64,000 nucleotides of DNA from Cocos nucifera (taxonomy: Eukaryota > Streptophyta > Magnoliopsida > Arecales > Arecaceae). The DNA lies in assembly GCA_006176705.1 (NCBI GenBank), contig QRFJ01000747.1:434001-498000 (forward strand), given 5' to 3'. Of this stretch, positions 20,472-32,824 are shown piece by piece (position 1 is the stretch's first letter; every line of letters starts with the position of its first letter). Under the pieces are notes generated by a model. It searched no databases and had not been told where the DNA came from. It saw only the letters and a program-made list of their open reading frames with translations. Both the position numbers and the translations under genes were made by a program.

Positions 20472-21938
20472 TGTTGCCCAAGGATAGCTTTCCAAGAGAG
20501 GAATGAATTAGGTATTTTAAATTTTTAAGCTTAAGATGTAAGTAGATTAAACTAATTAAGTGCCAAATCAAATAAGCTATGTAATGTGCAGTGATTGAAA
20601 GTAATAAGATAGAAACATACAATCACAAACATAATAATTTTATAGTGATTTGGTGCCAAACTCAGCACCTACGTTCACTTCCTAAGTAAACCACTTAGGA
20701 ATTCAACTATAATCACTTAGCTTGATTATAGTATGATTATTTTACTTGAGCTCACAATTCAATCCTATTGGTTTTGATCTTGGCTCACCAACCATAATCA
20801 TACAATGATTATTTTTTTGGTCTAACAATCAATCCTGATTAGTTTTCACGTTGGCTTACCAATCAAACCATACAACGTCCAACTCAAGGCTTGGACCAAG
20901 CAAAGTTTCTCACTCTAAGAAACTTGAAATAAAGATGAAAAAAATATAATAAACAAAATAAAAGCAAACTCTTTGAAGCTTGAGAGAAGAAAATCTGGGA
21001 GCTTGGCTTGTAGGCTTGATTTCTTCTCTTTGAGTGCTTGAAAGAAGTAGGAATTGATCTTTAATATCATGGCCTAACTTCTCTCTGATTAAGAATGTTG
21101 GAAGGACAAAGAAAACTCTAAGAAACACTTTTTTTTTTTACTATTTAGCTCACACACTTGAAAAACTAAAATTCTGCTTGAAAGCTCTCTCTTATAGATT
21201 TTAAAAGTTACTTCTCTTGTTCCAAATATTTTCTTAAGTATCTCTAAGATTTTCCATCATTACAAGTAAGCTAGGAGGGCTTCTGGAAGTGATCTAGCTG
21301 TTGGAAGATCGAAAATAGCCGTTGGAAGGTGTGTGGAGTGAAAAAGCTGCGAAACTGAAAACTAGCCATTCTAGGCATTGGGTCTGCTCAAGTTTTAACT
21401 AGATCAGCTCAGTTTAGACTAGGTCGGCTCAGTTTTCAGTTGGATCGGCTCAGTCTCATAGATCCCGAAATACCTGCTTCTATTTTCTGAGACTGGGATC
21501 GCTACTTTTCTGACTGGGTCGGTCTGGTTGTCACTGGGTTGGCTCAGTTGTAAACTGGATCGGCTCAATTTCCTGGATCATAAAAAATTTTGCTCTCTGT
21601 CCTTTCTATTCTTTGCTTCTACTGAGACTAGGTCGGTCCAATCTGAGACTAGGTTGGCCTAATTTGCATGCCAAAGACCGTTTGTGATTCTTTCTTCTCC
21701 AAATTTTTTTATAGGCTAGACTTGTCATTTTGTCTTGATTTAACCTTTATTAAAATCTCTTAAGAGATGTATCTAATCTAAAATATCTTCTCTAAAATTT
21801 TAAATAATGAATCTTCATTTAGATGAATGGGAACACTTAGAGTTTATGAGCTCTTGAAATTTACAACTACACATCCTCATAAATAACATTAGAAATTTAA
21901 TAATCTATACTCAAATACTTTTGTTATCATCAAAATCA
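20472..21938 (-). repeat. SIRE/Maximus-like copia LTR
   Basis: It runs from TGTTGCCCAAGG to GTTATCATCAAAATCA on the plus strand; on the minus strand the start TGATTTTGATGATAAC resembles SIRE-lineage LTRs. It is the 5' LTR of a minus-strand element, judged by the adjacent primer site. About ten short direct repeats with the core GGTCGGCTCAGTT lie at 21370-21665. ORFs on the minus strand near 20910-21128 are LTR sequence. Confidence 0.6.
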
Positions 21939-22610
21939 ATCTAAGATCAATAATTTTTTATCCTACCAAGAATTTTATAGTATAGAAAATAGGAGTTTAA
22001 TATAACTAAGAAATTTTCATAATTTTATTTCTTATCTGGATCCTGCAACGTTCTTCCTTGTTTAGATCATCCTTTTCAGATGTTGTGATCTCCTTCCTCA
22101 TTTGAATTTTCTTTATCAATTAAGATTTCTTTCCTGTCCAGAGCCTCTCGACTTTGAGCTCAACTAGGATAATTTTTGGGGGTCATTAACTGATCAAATC
22201 TAATCGAAGTATGGTGGATCTAGAGAGGATTTGATTGGAATTGGCCGATCTATAGATAGTTGCGCCTAACTCATATTTGGCCATTCGATGGATGATCGAA
22301 TTCAGTCAGTGTTGCAGTGATGCGATAAAATTTCTCTAACTGGCTGCTCCTTCCCATTAGCCATGCGTTATTGTTCCGCTATATTGTTTGGATCATAGCA
22401 GTCTAGGTGTATACTCGTTGAACCGGCATATTGAACTGATCTACACTTATCTCCGTGGCCAATAGAGGTGGCGAAGGTGCCGATTATTATGATGCTGGTA
22501 TGTGGTTTTCTTCGGCACCGACGGTGGTTCGAGAGATGGCAGATTTCTTCGATTGTCTAGTGGCGGTTCTCTTTGGTGGCATAATACGAAGATTGTGCCC
22601 TTCCTCTATC
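21939..22610 (-). other. Leader region of another Tat-like element
   Basis: The right end GCCCTTCCTCTATC matches the position of CATCCTTCCTCTAGTG beside the 5' LTR at 15567, so it is probably the primer-binding and leader region of a minus-strand element whose interior was lost. No gag motif was recognised. The left part (21939-22130) is unassigned. Confidence 0.35.
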
Positions 22611-23221
22611 TATTGCTACTAGATCCCGACTAAGGTCGAAAGACGAGCGACTAAGCTTTCAAGTAAGAGTGCTGGAGTGACCTGCAAAATAAAGTCCGAA
22701 CCAGATCAAGGTTTTCACTCTAGCGAGGATTCTCTGATGCTTAAGTCAGGAATCAGAGAACAGTAGCAACCAATAATTCTCTAACATGGGTTTCTTACTT
22801 GAGTTCTCGGGGGTTTGGTTATTTATAAAGAAAGCGGCTGCGTAATCGTGGGAACGTGTAGTTTTGAGGTTGTTTGGTCGTTAAACGTGCTATTGTGGGC
22901 GAGATGTTCTAGCCCTTATCTGTTCCTATAAGATCAATGGAGTTAGTTGCTTTTGAGCTTATTCATTTAGGATGGATGGTTGCTGCACGTACCGAAAAAT
23001 CGGCTATCTGAGGTATCTGAGAAAGCTCACATGTTGAATGGTCCGTTGATCAGATCTTAGATGCAAATAAATCAGATCCATGTACTTTGGCTCAGTATTT
23101 GGGTCGGCAACCACACAGATAGCTTAGATAGTCTAAGGTATTCATGACTGCACACTGATCCGAGATATCTATTGTACCATCATAATTAATTTAAGGTATT
23201 TATGTTACCACCGTAACAATA
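22611..23221 (-). mobile_element. Tat-like LTR, minus orientation
   Basis: It runs from TATTGCTACTAGATCCCGAC to CGTAACAATA and parallels 3261-3765 in its first half. Both termini are TA rather than TG/CA. The minus-strand TATA-like box ATTTATAAAG is present near 22820. To its right lies a run of 15 C (23273-23287), a G tract on the minus strand that looks like a polypurine tract but is on the side expected for flanking DNA. Confidence 0.55.
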
Positions 23222-23287
23222 CTTGAGTTGATTTTGATATTATTATGTGGTATAAGAGATGTGCCCTAAATACCCCCCCCCCCCCCC

Positions 23288-24381
23288 GGATTTGGATGAA
23301 TATTTGTAAGAACAGATGTTGCCTTTTGTATCCAAGTTGTAAAATGAATGGAGTCAACTATCTTTTGTATCTATTTATGTGTTCATGCTATTCAATCCTC
23401 GTGCTTAGTTAATTTTCTATACTAGCTCAATCCTGATATAATTTAATTCTGTTTGATGAAATCAAAAACATGTAATAAAGTGAACAAAACTGATATATTG
23501 GGACATGTAATAAACTGAAATTAGGGATCCATCTTGCTGTTAAAATTAAGGAGAATATGTTGTTAAGCTAAAATTAAGGAGAACATGTATAATTTAATTC
23601 TAATTGGGTATATATCATCATGGCATATTTGGTCAAAAAAGCATAGGCATCCCAAATTTCTACACACTGATTCTCTTAGTGTCGTCTCCCAACTACACAA
23701 TAAGATCCCCAAGTCACTAAAAAAAAATCCCAATTGGCAAACTATCCACACTGCACAATAAATACACTCTCCTAAAAAAATATTTCAATGTCTTTACACC
23801 AAGTCACAAAAACACCAAACAAGGCCAAGTCTCATGATACTTATTAATTGATTTTCCTTTCAACTGGTCTGAATCTCTGCTATGCACGCTACTAGTAGCC
23901 TCCAATCCGCCCATTGTCATGCAACCCTTTCCTCTCAATTGAAAGTCTGCAGGTGTCACCCTTCTTATTGGTATTTGAGAACTTTAGCTACCATGAACCG
24001 GTACTAGGTTGCAACTTGCCTTGGACTGCGGCCGAGTTGACTGCTTTTATTGGGTACGTGCTACTTGGTTAGATGAATGGTGGGTTATCTTGTGACTGCA
24101 AAACAATGATATAAGTTTAAAAACTTGTCGTTGCTATATAAAATTTCATACTGACAGTAGTTTTTTTTTTTGAATATAATGCCTGATAAAATCAAGATAA
24201 GGAGGATGCTTCCTCTATTATTCTTTTTGAATATTTCTCCACTTACCATACATGGATGCCACCCAAGGAGGCTTGGAGATCCTATGGCCACCTTCCATCC
24301 TCAGCTAGGATCACTTATTTCCCTTGGCTAACTAGACCAGCTTCATCCTCTCCTTTTTTTGACCTATGCCAATCAAAGAAA
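23288..24381. other. Unassigned non-coding stretch
   Basis: I see no gene, LTR or long repeat. A T tract at about 24162-24173 followed by a short gene-like ORF on the minus strand (24085-24291) could be the tail of a small LINE, but no protein motif supports it. Confidence 0.4.
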
Positions 24382-24960
24382 TGTTAGGATTTTTAAGTGA
24401 TAAGCATGCTGATTTTTTCATCTCATGAAACTATGTAGTGGAAAGATAAGATTAAAATAATTTTAATCTTAAGCATGCATGAATCTAATTTTAAAATCAT
24501 CTAAGGATCATTTTAAACATGCTATAAAATAAATAATTAAGATCTAAAAATTAAAATAAAGAAGGAAGAACCATTACCTTAATCGCTATCCCTGTTCTTG
24601 CTCGGATTAGATCATGTGGATGTACGGTTTTTGTCGAAGCCGTGCACGTGCTCGGCCTCTACGGGTGTCCAAGTTTGAGTTTGATTTAATTTGATTAGAT
24701 TCAAGTGTGAGTTTGAGTCAGACTAGGTTTCATAAGTCTAATAGGATTGGACTTGAAGAGTATTTGACTTATTTTGAAATCCAAATTCAATTTGATTGAC
24801 CAAGTCTAAGATACAACCAATTGATCGAGAAGAACTATAAAGAACCGACTTAGAACTTCAGAATGGTTCTGAACTTTTTAAAAGGTTAGGATATGTTTTT
24901 GACCAAAATTCTCTTATATTGTCAAACTATCCAACCACTGAAACATTCAGTGCTTGATAA
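24382..24960 (-). repeat. Inverted LTR fragment of the Tork-like copia family
   Basis: The sequence starts TGTTAGGATTTTT and holds GTGCTCGGCCTCTACGGGTG, the inverse of the LTR region near 43975-43995 (ACCCATAGAGGCCAGATGCA). It therefore runs opposite to the copia body that follows. The right end is eroded. It is not the expected 5' LTR of the plus-strand element. Confidence 0.45.
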
Positions 24961-24961
24961 T

Positions 24962-26429
24962 TGGACGGATGATGATAATTAAATTAGATGTTATATCTTG
25001 GTCTTAGTGCCAATATGAGGACATCAAGATTTCAGGGCTATGCAACTTACCTATAAAAATTGTATGTGAGCAAAGCTAGACTACATGCTGAATAGTTCGT
25101 TCATAATTATTTTTTGATAATGGTTAAGGACTTGAATGAGCTTGAGAAGCTCAAAATGATCATGCATAGGAAACTCAAGTGAATTTGATCCAGCAGTCCC
25201 TTAATAGTACATTTATTAGTTTATGGTAAACTACCATATGAATGATAATGATAGCACATTATCAAAATTGCTACACATATTGGTTATTACTAAGAAGATC
25301 TTAAAAAGTTCAAGGGGTTATGTTCTTACTATAAAAAATCTGATTTTAGGAGAGAGTCTCTTAGAACAAGAGAACTATAGGAGAATGAGCCAAGGAAGGA
25401 TCTTCTCAAGGAGAAGACGTCAGGCAAGGAAATTAGTTTCCACTACAGTAATGATGGCCATTCTGATGAAAATTATTCTTCTATCTGGATAGCCTAAAAA
25501 AGAAGAGTGACACACCTTGTGAAGGTATGTCAGATCTATTTACATGTTGATGTATTCAAATAGTGAGTGTACCGTAGGATCTGAGAGATCTACGGATGAG
25601 ATAAATCTAAGTATATATGATACCTCAGGTAAGATCATTTTGATGAGGATAGGATATACAAACTTGAAAAGAGTCGTCTCATTGACATATGAATTATGAG
25701 GATAGACATATGAATTCGGAGTTTGTTGATCCTGTCCTTAAGAAAAATTGATCAAACTACCCCTTATGGGATATGGGGAGAGAACCACTACATATAGGAA
25801 CATTTAATAAGAAATTCCTTGAGGTTCTTTGATTGGATCGAGGAGGTGTATACCTTAGTAGGAATTTTGAAATTATCTCATGAAAATGATATAGTCTTAT
25901 AGTGGACTCCTCTTGGTTTGCCTTAGCTCAATGTGATATCGAAAAGGAGGATTAGGACCCTATTGGATATGGTCTGGTCCATAATAAGGTTCACTCACTA
26001 ACCCTTATCTCTTTAAGGATATACTTTAATCTGTTGAATAGGGTACTAATTATACTTCCCAGCGAACCATAATATGATTGTAATCCATCATACCACATTC
26101 TAAGAAAATAGTTTATCTAAGATAATGGTAGTGGAAGAAAATTGAGCTCGAAGAGTAAGTCTCTGAAGAGCAACAAGTTGGAGATTAGGTTGTACCTATT
26201 CATTCTGAGCCAATTATTGTAGGACCTCCACCATCTCGTAGATCTAGCAAGATCTTCCATCCTTATTAAAGGTACTTTCAAATGCTTTCAGATAATGTAA
26301 AGAAAATATTTCTTATGAAAGATGGGGATCAAGAAGTTGATCCTAAAATCTATGATGAGGCGATGTCAGACATTGACTTCGAGAAATAATTGAAAATGAT
26401 GAGGTCAGAGATTGACTTAATGCATACCA
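24962..26429 (+). pseudogene. Tork-like copia gag and integrase remnants
   Basis: Heavily decayed. A gag-like stretch lies at about 25010-25490 (LNELEKLKM, then SKLLHILVITKKILKSSRG, the usual leucine-rich gag segment before a basic region). The pre-integrase domain follows at about 25640-25790 (RIGYTNLKRVVSL, then KLIKLPLMGYGERTT). Integrase pieces are at 25860-26000 (SHENDIVL, WTPLGLP, RIRTLLDMVWSI). The linker before RT is at 26200-26380. Stops and shifts are frequent. The reading continues at 33270 beyond CACTA copy B. Confidence 0.7.
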
Positions 26430-26785
26430 CACTACTACAAAAATGGTCCATAGCAGCACTTACTATTACAGTGGTTTTCGAAACCGCTGCCATAGCTCCT
26501 ATGGCAGAAATTTTCGTTAACCGCTATTATAGGTCGGACCGATGGCAGTAATTTTTGTAACTGCTGCTATAGGTCTGACATATAGCAGCAATTATAGAAA
26601 ACCGCTGCCGTAGGTCGGACCTATAGCAGCGGTTATAAAAAATCATTATCATAGGTCAATCTATAGTAGCGGTTCATTGTAACTACTGCCATAAGTCGGA
26701 CCTATAGTAGCGGTTAGTAGGAACCACTGCTATAATCTGATTTATGGCAGCGATTAATTGTAACCACTGCCACATATTTTTTTTT

Positions 26786-28721
26786 TCTTTAAATATTATA
26801 TAATTTTAAAATTTAATATTCATCTTCATTATTTATTATCTAAATAATTATCATTAGAATATCATCACAAAAGATCATCTCGATCCGATGGTCCTAGCTC
26901 TGTCGATCAGAAAAATTTGATTTCGATGATCATGAATGATGATGCGATGATCTGATAGATGAAGATCTTTGATGGATTGAAAAATTTGCAAGGATAATCT
27001 CGATGATATTTATAGAGTACTATCAAAGTTTCACTTCAATCGGATATCATTATCTTGGTCGATTTAGTATAGATTAGTTTCGACCGTTAAATGATAAACG
27101 AGTGATCAAAGGATCAAACGGTGTTCGATTATGAAATAATTTTTTTATAAATGATCTTGGATACTACTTTATCATTTTTTACGGTGGTGATTATAAAATT
27201 CAACTCGTGAGATGAAGAATGATCTAAAATTATACATCTCCTGATAACTATTCTGAAATTTCACTGATTGTTATGCTCGTGCTTTTGCAATATCTACTTA
27301 ACATGAATAATTTATACAAAAATAATTTAAATTTTACTATCATCATCATATAAAATATTTAAAATTATAATAAAGATCATTTAACAAAAAAATTATCTCA
27401 TAATCGAATATCGTTTAACCCTTTAATCGCTTGTTTCTAATTTAACGGTCGAAATCATTCTATACTAAATTGATCATGATAACGATATTCAATCGAAGTG
27501 AAACTTTGATAGTATGCTACAAACATCATCGAAATTGTTGTTGCAGATTTTTGGATCCATCGGAGGTCTCCATCTATCGGATCATCGCATCATCATTCAT
27601 GATCGTTGAAATTAAATTTTTCTGATCGATGAAGCTAGGGCCATCGGATCGAGGCAACCTTTTGCGATGATACTTATTGGGGATAAATCCCGCTCCTGCC
27701 GAAGCCCGGCCCGACGATCAGCATAATGTAACCAGTAGCCGCAGAAGAGCCCCGGCAGACGGGCTTCGGCCGAACTCCCAGCAGCCGAGCTTCTTCCAGG
27801 TCGAACTGGTCAGCTTCCAAGCTTCTTCCGGACTCCCAGCGTCGAGACCGAACTTCCTTGGCGGCCGAACTCCTTCAGACTCCCCACGGTCGAACTCCTT
27901 CAGCCAGCCGGACTGTCTAACGGTCGGACTCCCCAGTGTCCAGGCTTCGGGCCGAACTCCCACCGTCAGCCGAACTTCCTGACGGCCGAGCTCCTTGGAC
28001 TCCAAGCGGCAGGACTTCTTCAAGAGACGGACTCCTCCCAGACGCCCGTTCGTCCATCCGAGCTCCCACGAACCTCTCAGCGGCCGAGCTCCTCCCGGGT
28101 TTCTCCTTCAGTCGAACTCTTCTACAAGTCCAAACTCCTCTGGATGAACTGTCGCAAGATCGGACGACTCCTTACTCTCCGTACCGGACTCCATGCGGCC
28201 CGCGACTTGCCAGTATGGCTCCCACGATCCACCGAACGACGCCTTCCTCTCCGTACCAGACTCCATGCGGCCCATGACTTGCCAGTATGGCTCCCACGAT
28301 CCACCGGACGATGCCATCCTCTCCGTATCGAACTCCATGCCGCCCAACGACTCTCTGCCAGACGGCATGGCCGTCACCATCAACTAAGCTCCGCTATAAA
28401 AGGACCCCTCCAGATACGCCAAGGCTAAGCTCTCTGATCTCTAAACTCTCCTCCTCATCTCTAAACTTCGGAACTCATTCCGAGCACTCCATTCCCGTTG
28501 GCTGAAAACTAACTTGACCGTCGGAGGGTCCTGCCGGAGCCACTCCCCATCGATTCCGGACGGGACTTCATTTTGCAGGTCCCCGACGGCGACCTCAGCA
28601 GCCTCGACTCCGGCGACCTCCGACGAAGATGGATTTCTGCACCAACAATACTCTAATGATAATTATTTAGATAATAAATAATAAAGATAAATATTAAATT
28701 TTAAAATTATATAATATTTTA
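26786..28721. repeat. Long near-palindrome in CACTA B, split by a solo LTR
   Basis: The same inverted arms as in copy A. The left arm starts near 26786 (CTTTAAATATTATATAATT) and the right arm ends near 28721. The arm is interrupted between 27674 and 28648 by the solo LTR; without it the structure would be about 960 bp, as in A and D. Confidence 0.88.
27675..28647 (+). mobile_element. Solo LTR of the Tat-like family
   Basis: A 973-bp LTR from TATTGGGGATAAATCC to TCTGCACCAACA, with duplications ATACT at 27670-27674 and 28648-28652. The empty site can be read in copies A and D (ACACTCTAATG and ATACTCTAATG). It matches the LTRs of 12088-16428 in inverse orientation. TATAAAAGGACC near 28395 is the TATA box. 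Several long overlapping ORFs (27677-28505, both strands) are LTR sequence. A loss of the interior by LTR-LTR recombination is the simplest origin. Confidence 0.93.
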
Positions 28722-28929
28722 AAAAATTAAAAAAAATTATTTTCAATCTATGGCAGCGGTTATCAAAAATCGCTGCTATAAATTTACGGTAGCGATTATA
28801 GAACTGCTGTCGTAGATCTATAGCAATGGTTTTAAGGTAACCGCTGTCATAGATTTATGGCAGTGGTTCAATAATCCCTATCGTAGATTAGGTTAAAAAT
28901 CTCTAAATTTTTTCTTCTCTTTCATGCGT

Positions 28930-29640
28930 GCTCGATCTCTCTCTTTCTCTCCCTCCTCTTCGTCGTCGGTGAGGCTCCTCCCCTCCGATCGACATCGCCC
29001 CTTCTTCCCCCTTAATCGGTGCCACCCCTCCTTCCCCCTCCCCCTCCGACCCTCCATCCTCGCCGCCCTTCCTACCATCTACCAGCCCCTCCCCTCTATC
29101 CGCCCTCCCTCGGCCCCCAATGAAACCCCTCCTTTAGCGAACCCCCATCCGACCCTCTCTCGCCCCCGCAAACCTTTCCTCCGACGAACCCCCATCCACC
29201 CTCGCTCGCCCCTACAAAACCCACCGCCTTGCCCCCCCATCCGACCCTTTCCTCGATCCCAGCGAACCCCCCTTCGACGAACCCCATTCGACCCTCCTCA
29301 GCCTCTTGTAAAATCTCCATCTCTAGCAAACCCCCATCCACTCTCGACCCTCCGTCGGTCCCCTGTGAACCCCTCCCCCACACTCTATCCTCCTTCGGTC
29401 TCGGTGCGAGACCAAACTCCTCTTCCGACGAGCCCCCCTCCACCCTCATTCAGTCCCTACGAAATCCCACCTCCACCACCACCACCATTCTGACCCTCTC
29501 ATGGCCGAGTGCGAAGCCTCCTTTGGCCTCTTCATCACTGTGCCCCCCTCCCCCTGACGTTCCATCTCCAGTCGCCCCTGCTCTCTCTCTTTCCTCTTTT
29601 TCTCTCTTCTCTATCTCACTATCTTACTTTTATTTCGTAG
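28930..29640 (+). other. Pyrimidine-rich leader of CACTA B
   Basis: The equivalent of 7362-8105. A C/T-rich run with CCCCCATCCGACCCTC-type words keeps several frames open without meaning. It ends in CTTTTATTTCGTAG before GTTACCTCTAG, a plausible 3' splice site (pyrimidine tract plus TAG) shared with copy A (TCATAG at 8110-8115). GCAGGTATAATT near 29723 is a plausible splice donor. Confidence 0.55.
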
Positions 29641-30009
29641 GTTACCTCTAGTGCCGTCATCCTCCTCTGGCATCCTCATCGACGATCCTTGGAGCTTTCA
29701 GTGCGACCCACTCTCTATAGCCGCAGGTATAATTTTTTTATAATTTTTTAATATTATTTATTAATCATATATATTTATAATAATTTATAAAATATTTATA
29801 ATAAATATTATAAATATTTATTATAAATATTATAATTATCTGCATGCCATAGTTTTTGGATCGTATCGTGGCGGTAGCCTTAGGCCATGCCATATCGATG
29901 GCTATGGACTAGCTCTGTCAATGGATTGGGTTCGGATCAAAATCTGAATGTTCAGATTCAGATCCAATTTTAATTACTGATACCGGATCCAAATCCGAAT
30001 ATCCGATGG

Positions 30010-30440
30010 GTCTATAACTTGAGGAAGGAAGGAAGGGATCCGACATTGCCGCCATCATTGAGAGGGAGGGGGTTCGATCTTGCTGCCATCATTGGGAGGG
30101 AGGGGGTCCAACCTCACCGATGAGGAGATCGACAGAGGAAGAGTGGGAGATCGAGAGAGCGAGAGAGGGAGGGAGGGGGTCCGACCTCGTCGGCATCACT
30201 GGAAGGGATGGGGTCCGACCTTGCCGGCGAGGGAGATCGAGAGAGTAAGAGAGGAAGGGATGGGGTCCGACCTTGCCGGCGAGGAAGATCGAGAGAGTAA
30301 GAGAGGAAGGGATGGGGTCCGACCTCATCGACGAGGAAGATTGAGAGAGGGAGAGAGGAAGATTGAGAGATGAAAAAGCTGGGAGGGAGGGGTTCGGCCT
30401 TGCCGCCATCACCAGCGAGAGAGATCGAGAGACGGAGTGA
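30010..30440 (+). repeat. Purine-rich minisatellite in CACTA B
   Basis: Units of about 50-60 bp with GAGGGAGATCGAGAGAG and GGGATGGGGTCCGACC repeat about seven times; related to 8430-8700 in copy A. Downstream, 30470-30590 has the same GAGCTGGCT and CGGAGCCGGCTTGG words as A. Confidence 0.8.
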
Positions 30441-30926
30441 TTGAGGGGATGGCACACAGCCGAGTCAGCTTGGATACGCAGTCGAGCCGGCTCGGGCCGT
30501 GATCGAGCTGGCTGGGGGAGGATCCTAGTTGGATGTCTCAGGCATGGAGCCGACTGTCTCAGGCACGGAGCCGGCTTGGCTTTCGAGCGAATAGAATTTG
30601 ATATGTCTCTCTAAGGTTTCAACTTTAAGTCCTAAAGTGCCACCATCATCTACTTTATTCTTTTTTCAGATTTCTGAATTAACACCAAAATTTGCGTAAG
30701 AGATCGAATCTACGACTGTTACTCATCCTTAATTATTTATGAATGTAATTCATGTTGTAGAATTTATTGCATAACATATTTTGGATATTTATATCATGTT
30801 GCTTTTGTTTATTGCATTGCATAACGATAGACCCGTCAATTGATTAGTGTACATATTAGAAACTATTTATTGATATTATACTAATATTATTATTCAACAT
30901 GTTATATTGATTAATATTCATTAACG

Positions 30927-32663
30927 TTGCAGATCACGATGGCACTGAAATGCCATCTAGCTTTCACCCCTGCCCCTCGGCGAGTTACGCGTAGTTCAGC
31001 ATCCGAGGAGCAATCAGAGCATACTCCATCCACCTCGGCATCGACTGCTCAAGGACCTCCATCGATGGTATCTACTCCATCGGTGGCATCTACTCCACCG
31101 ATAGCTGAGCCTCTATCGTCATCCATATCTGAGGCATATGCTATTACGCAGGCATCCGAGTGTATATTTTTATTATACTAGCATAACTTTATTTTTTTAT
31201 ATCGTATTTATGCACTTATATATTTACATAACATATTTGCATTGCAGGTGCATCATCTAGTCGGATATTTTATGGTCCCATACACATGGCACACGTGTGG
31301 AACTATCAACATCAGGTGATGGTCTATTACGATGCGGAGGGGAGGTCGGTAGGAAAGACCATGCAGGAGATGCATTCCTTTTTTGGAGTGCTTGTGAGGC
31401 AGTCGGACATCATTCCCGTAGAGCTCAGAGACTGGTGTTTGATGGATGCTGCCGTCAGGGATCAGATATGGAAGAAGATATGAATAAGTACGCATATCTT
31501 AGTTATATTTATGCATTTTATATGTTTACACTATATATGTTTAATTAAAATAATTTTATAAGTAATTTTTGATAAATTTGTATAGAGAAGGTACGACTTT
31601 TCTGATCATGAAAGGGCTCGAGATGCTCGACTGAAGAAAATCGGAGAGTTGTACCGGGGTTACAAGGTCAAGCTCCACAGAGGATGGCTCGAGCACTGAT
31701 GAGACACTTCGGAGGAGCTTGTTCCCTGAATATAGGACTGCCCTCCGAGTCAGTGGAAGAGGATAGTTAGATATTGGAGGAGCCCGGAGTTTGAGATAAA
31801 ATTTCTAACTTTTGAATTTTTCAATATGCTTAAAATTTTATTTAAATATTTTTTAAATATTTATTATTTATTTGAATATTTGTTAGGCTACCTTCCATTA
31901 AAATTAGAAGAACCGTGCAGTCCAGAAGTATACGCACACTTTAGGCCACGAGTCTTTGGCCAGTCGTATGCATAGAGATGTAATTAATTCTAAATCTTAC
32001 TAGATAAATTAAATTCATATTTTTTATCATCTTTTTGATTAATTTATTCTTTGTTATAGTTGATGAGAGATGGAGTGATACCTAGCCATAGCGAGATCTT
32101 TCGATCCAGTCGCATGGACAAGCTGGGTAGGCTGATGAACGCCACGATCGAGTATATTTTTGTAAGTATTAAATATATTAGTATATATGATAGATATTAT
32201 AGCATTTTTTTATAAAATTTTATTTTAATTTATAATTACAGAATCAGTTAGATGCGCTCACGAGCTAGGGCTCGGATACCTTTAGGCCCCATGACCATCT
32301 ATCTCAGGTCTTGAGGCCTGATCACTTTGGGAGGATCTGATGCAGGCTCGGATACATGCCGATGAGCTACTAGTCCAAGGCGAGCATCTCCTCAGAGACT
32401 TTTGATGTCGTCAGCCGGAAGAAGCTTGAGGAGGCATTGGCATAGGTAGATCATGTTGCAACATGGGCAGATTGGGCTGAGGAGTGCGCATCTCATCTGG
32501 AGGGCATCGTGAGAGACATGATGTCGATGCTCAGCGCATGTTTTGGAGTCACGAGCTTTGAGGATATATTGGCCTACATTTCAGCTCCAGCTTCAGCTCT
32601 GGCTCCGACTCTGGCTTCGACTTTCGATGACAACAACGATGATGTAGATTTAAAAAAATTTTA
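30927..32663 (+). pseudogene. CACTA accessory protein, Transposase_24-like
   Basis: A spliced-looking gene in pieces. Exon-like 1 (30939-31160) starts MALKCHLAFTPAPRRVTRSS and is Ser/Thr/Pro-rich. Piece 2 (31250-31480) has AHVWNYQHQVMVYYDAEGRS and SFFGVLVRQSDIIPVELRDW. Piece 3 (31587-31800) has YDFSDHERARDARLKKIGEL. Piece 4 (31885-31975) has NRAVQKYTHTLGHESL. Piece 5 (32060-32160) and piece 6 (32240-32663) follow, with a coiled-coil-like Ala/Glu stretch and an acidic end. AT-rich introns with GTAAGT/GCAG-like edges separate them. The order matches the plant Ptta/En/Spm (Transposase_24) family, which binds element ends. In-frame stops (for example near 31700 and 32268) suggest it is dead. Confidence 0.7.
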
Positions 32664-32824
32664 ATATATTTTATTTTTTAAAAAAATATTATAATAAATT
32701 TTATTCAATAATAAAATTTTAATATTTCAAAATAATTTTTATATTTATTATATTTTTTTATGTTATATATTTATATTTATCAGGTAAAATATATAAAAAA
32801 ATAAAAATTTTATTTTTTTAATTA

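Noticed and set aside
23273..23287. Run of 15 C as polypurine tract of the LTR at 22611-23221
   Set aside because: The adjacent primer-site-like sequence puts the element's interior on the other side, so a polypurine tract is not expected here; it may be a slippage tract.
27677..28505. Several ORFs of 60-113 codons on both strands
   Set aside because: They lie within the solo LTR with exact duplications and recur, diverged, in the other LTRs.
28924..29493. 189-codon ORF in CACTA B
   Set aside because: Same cause as in copy A: pyrimidine-rich leader with no stop codons by composition.
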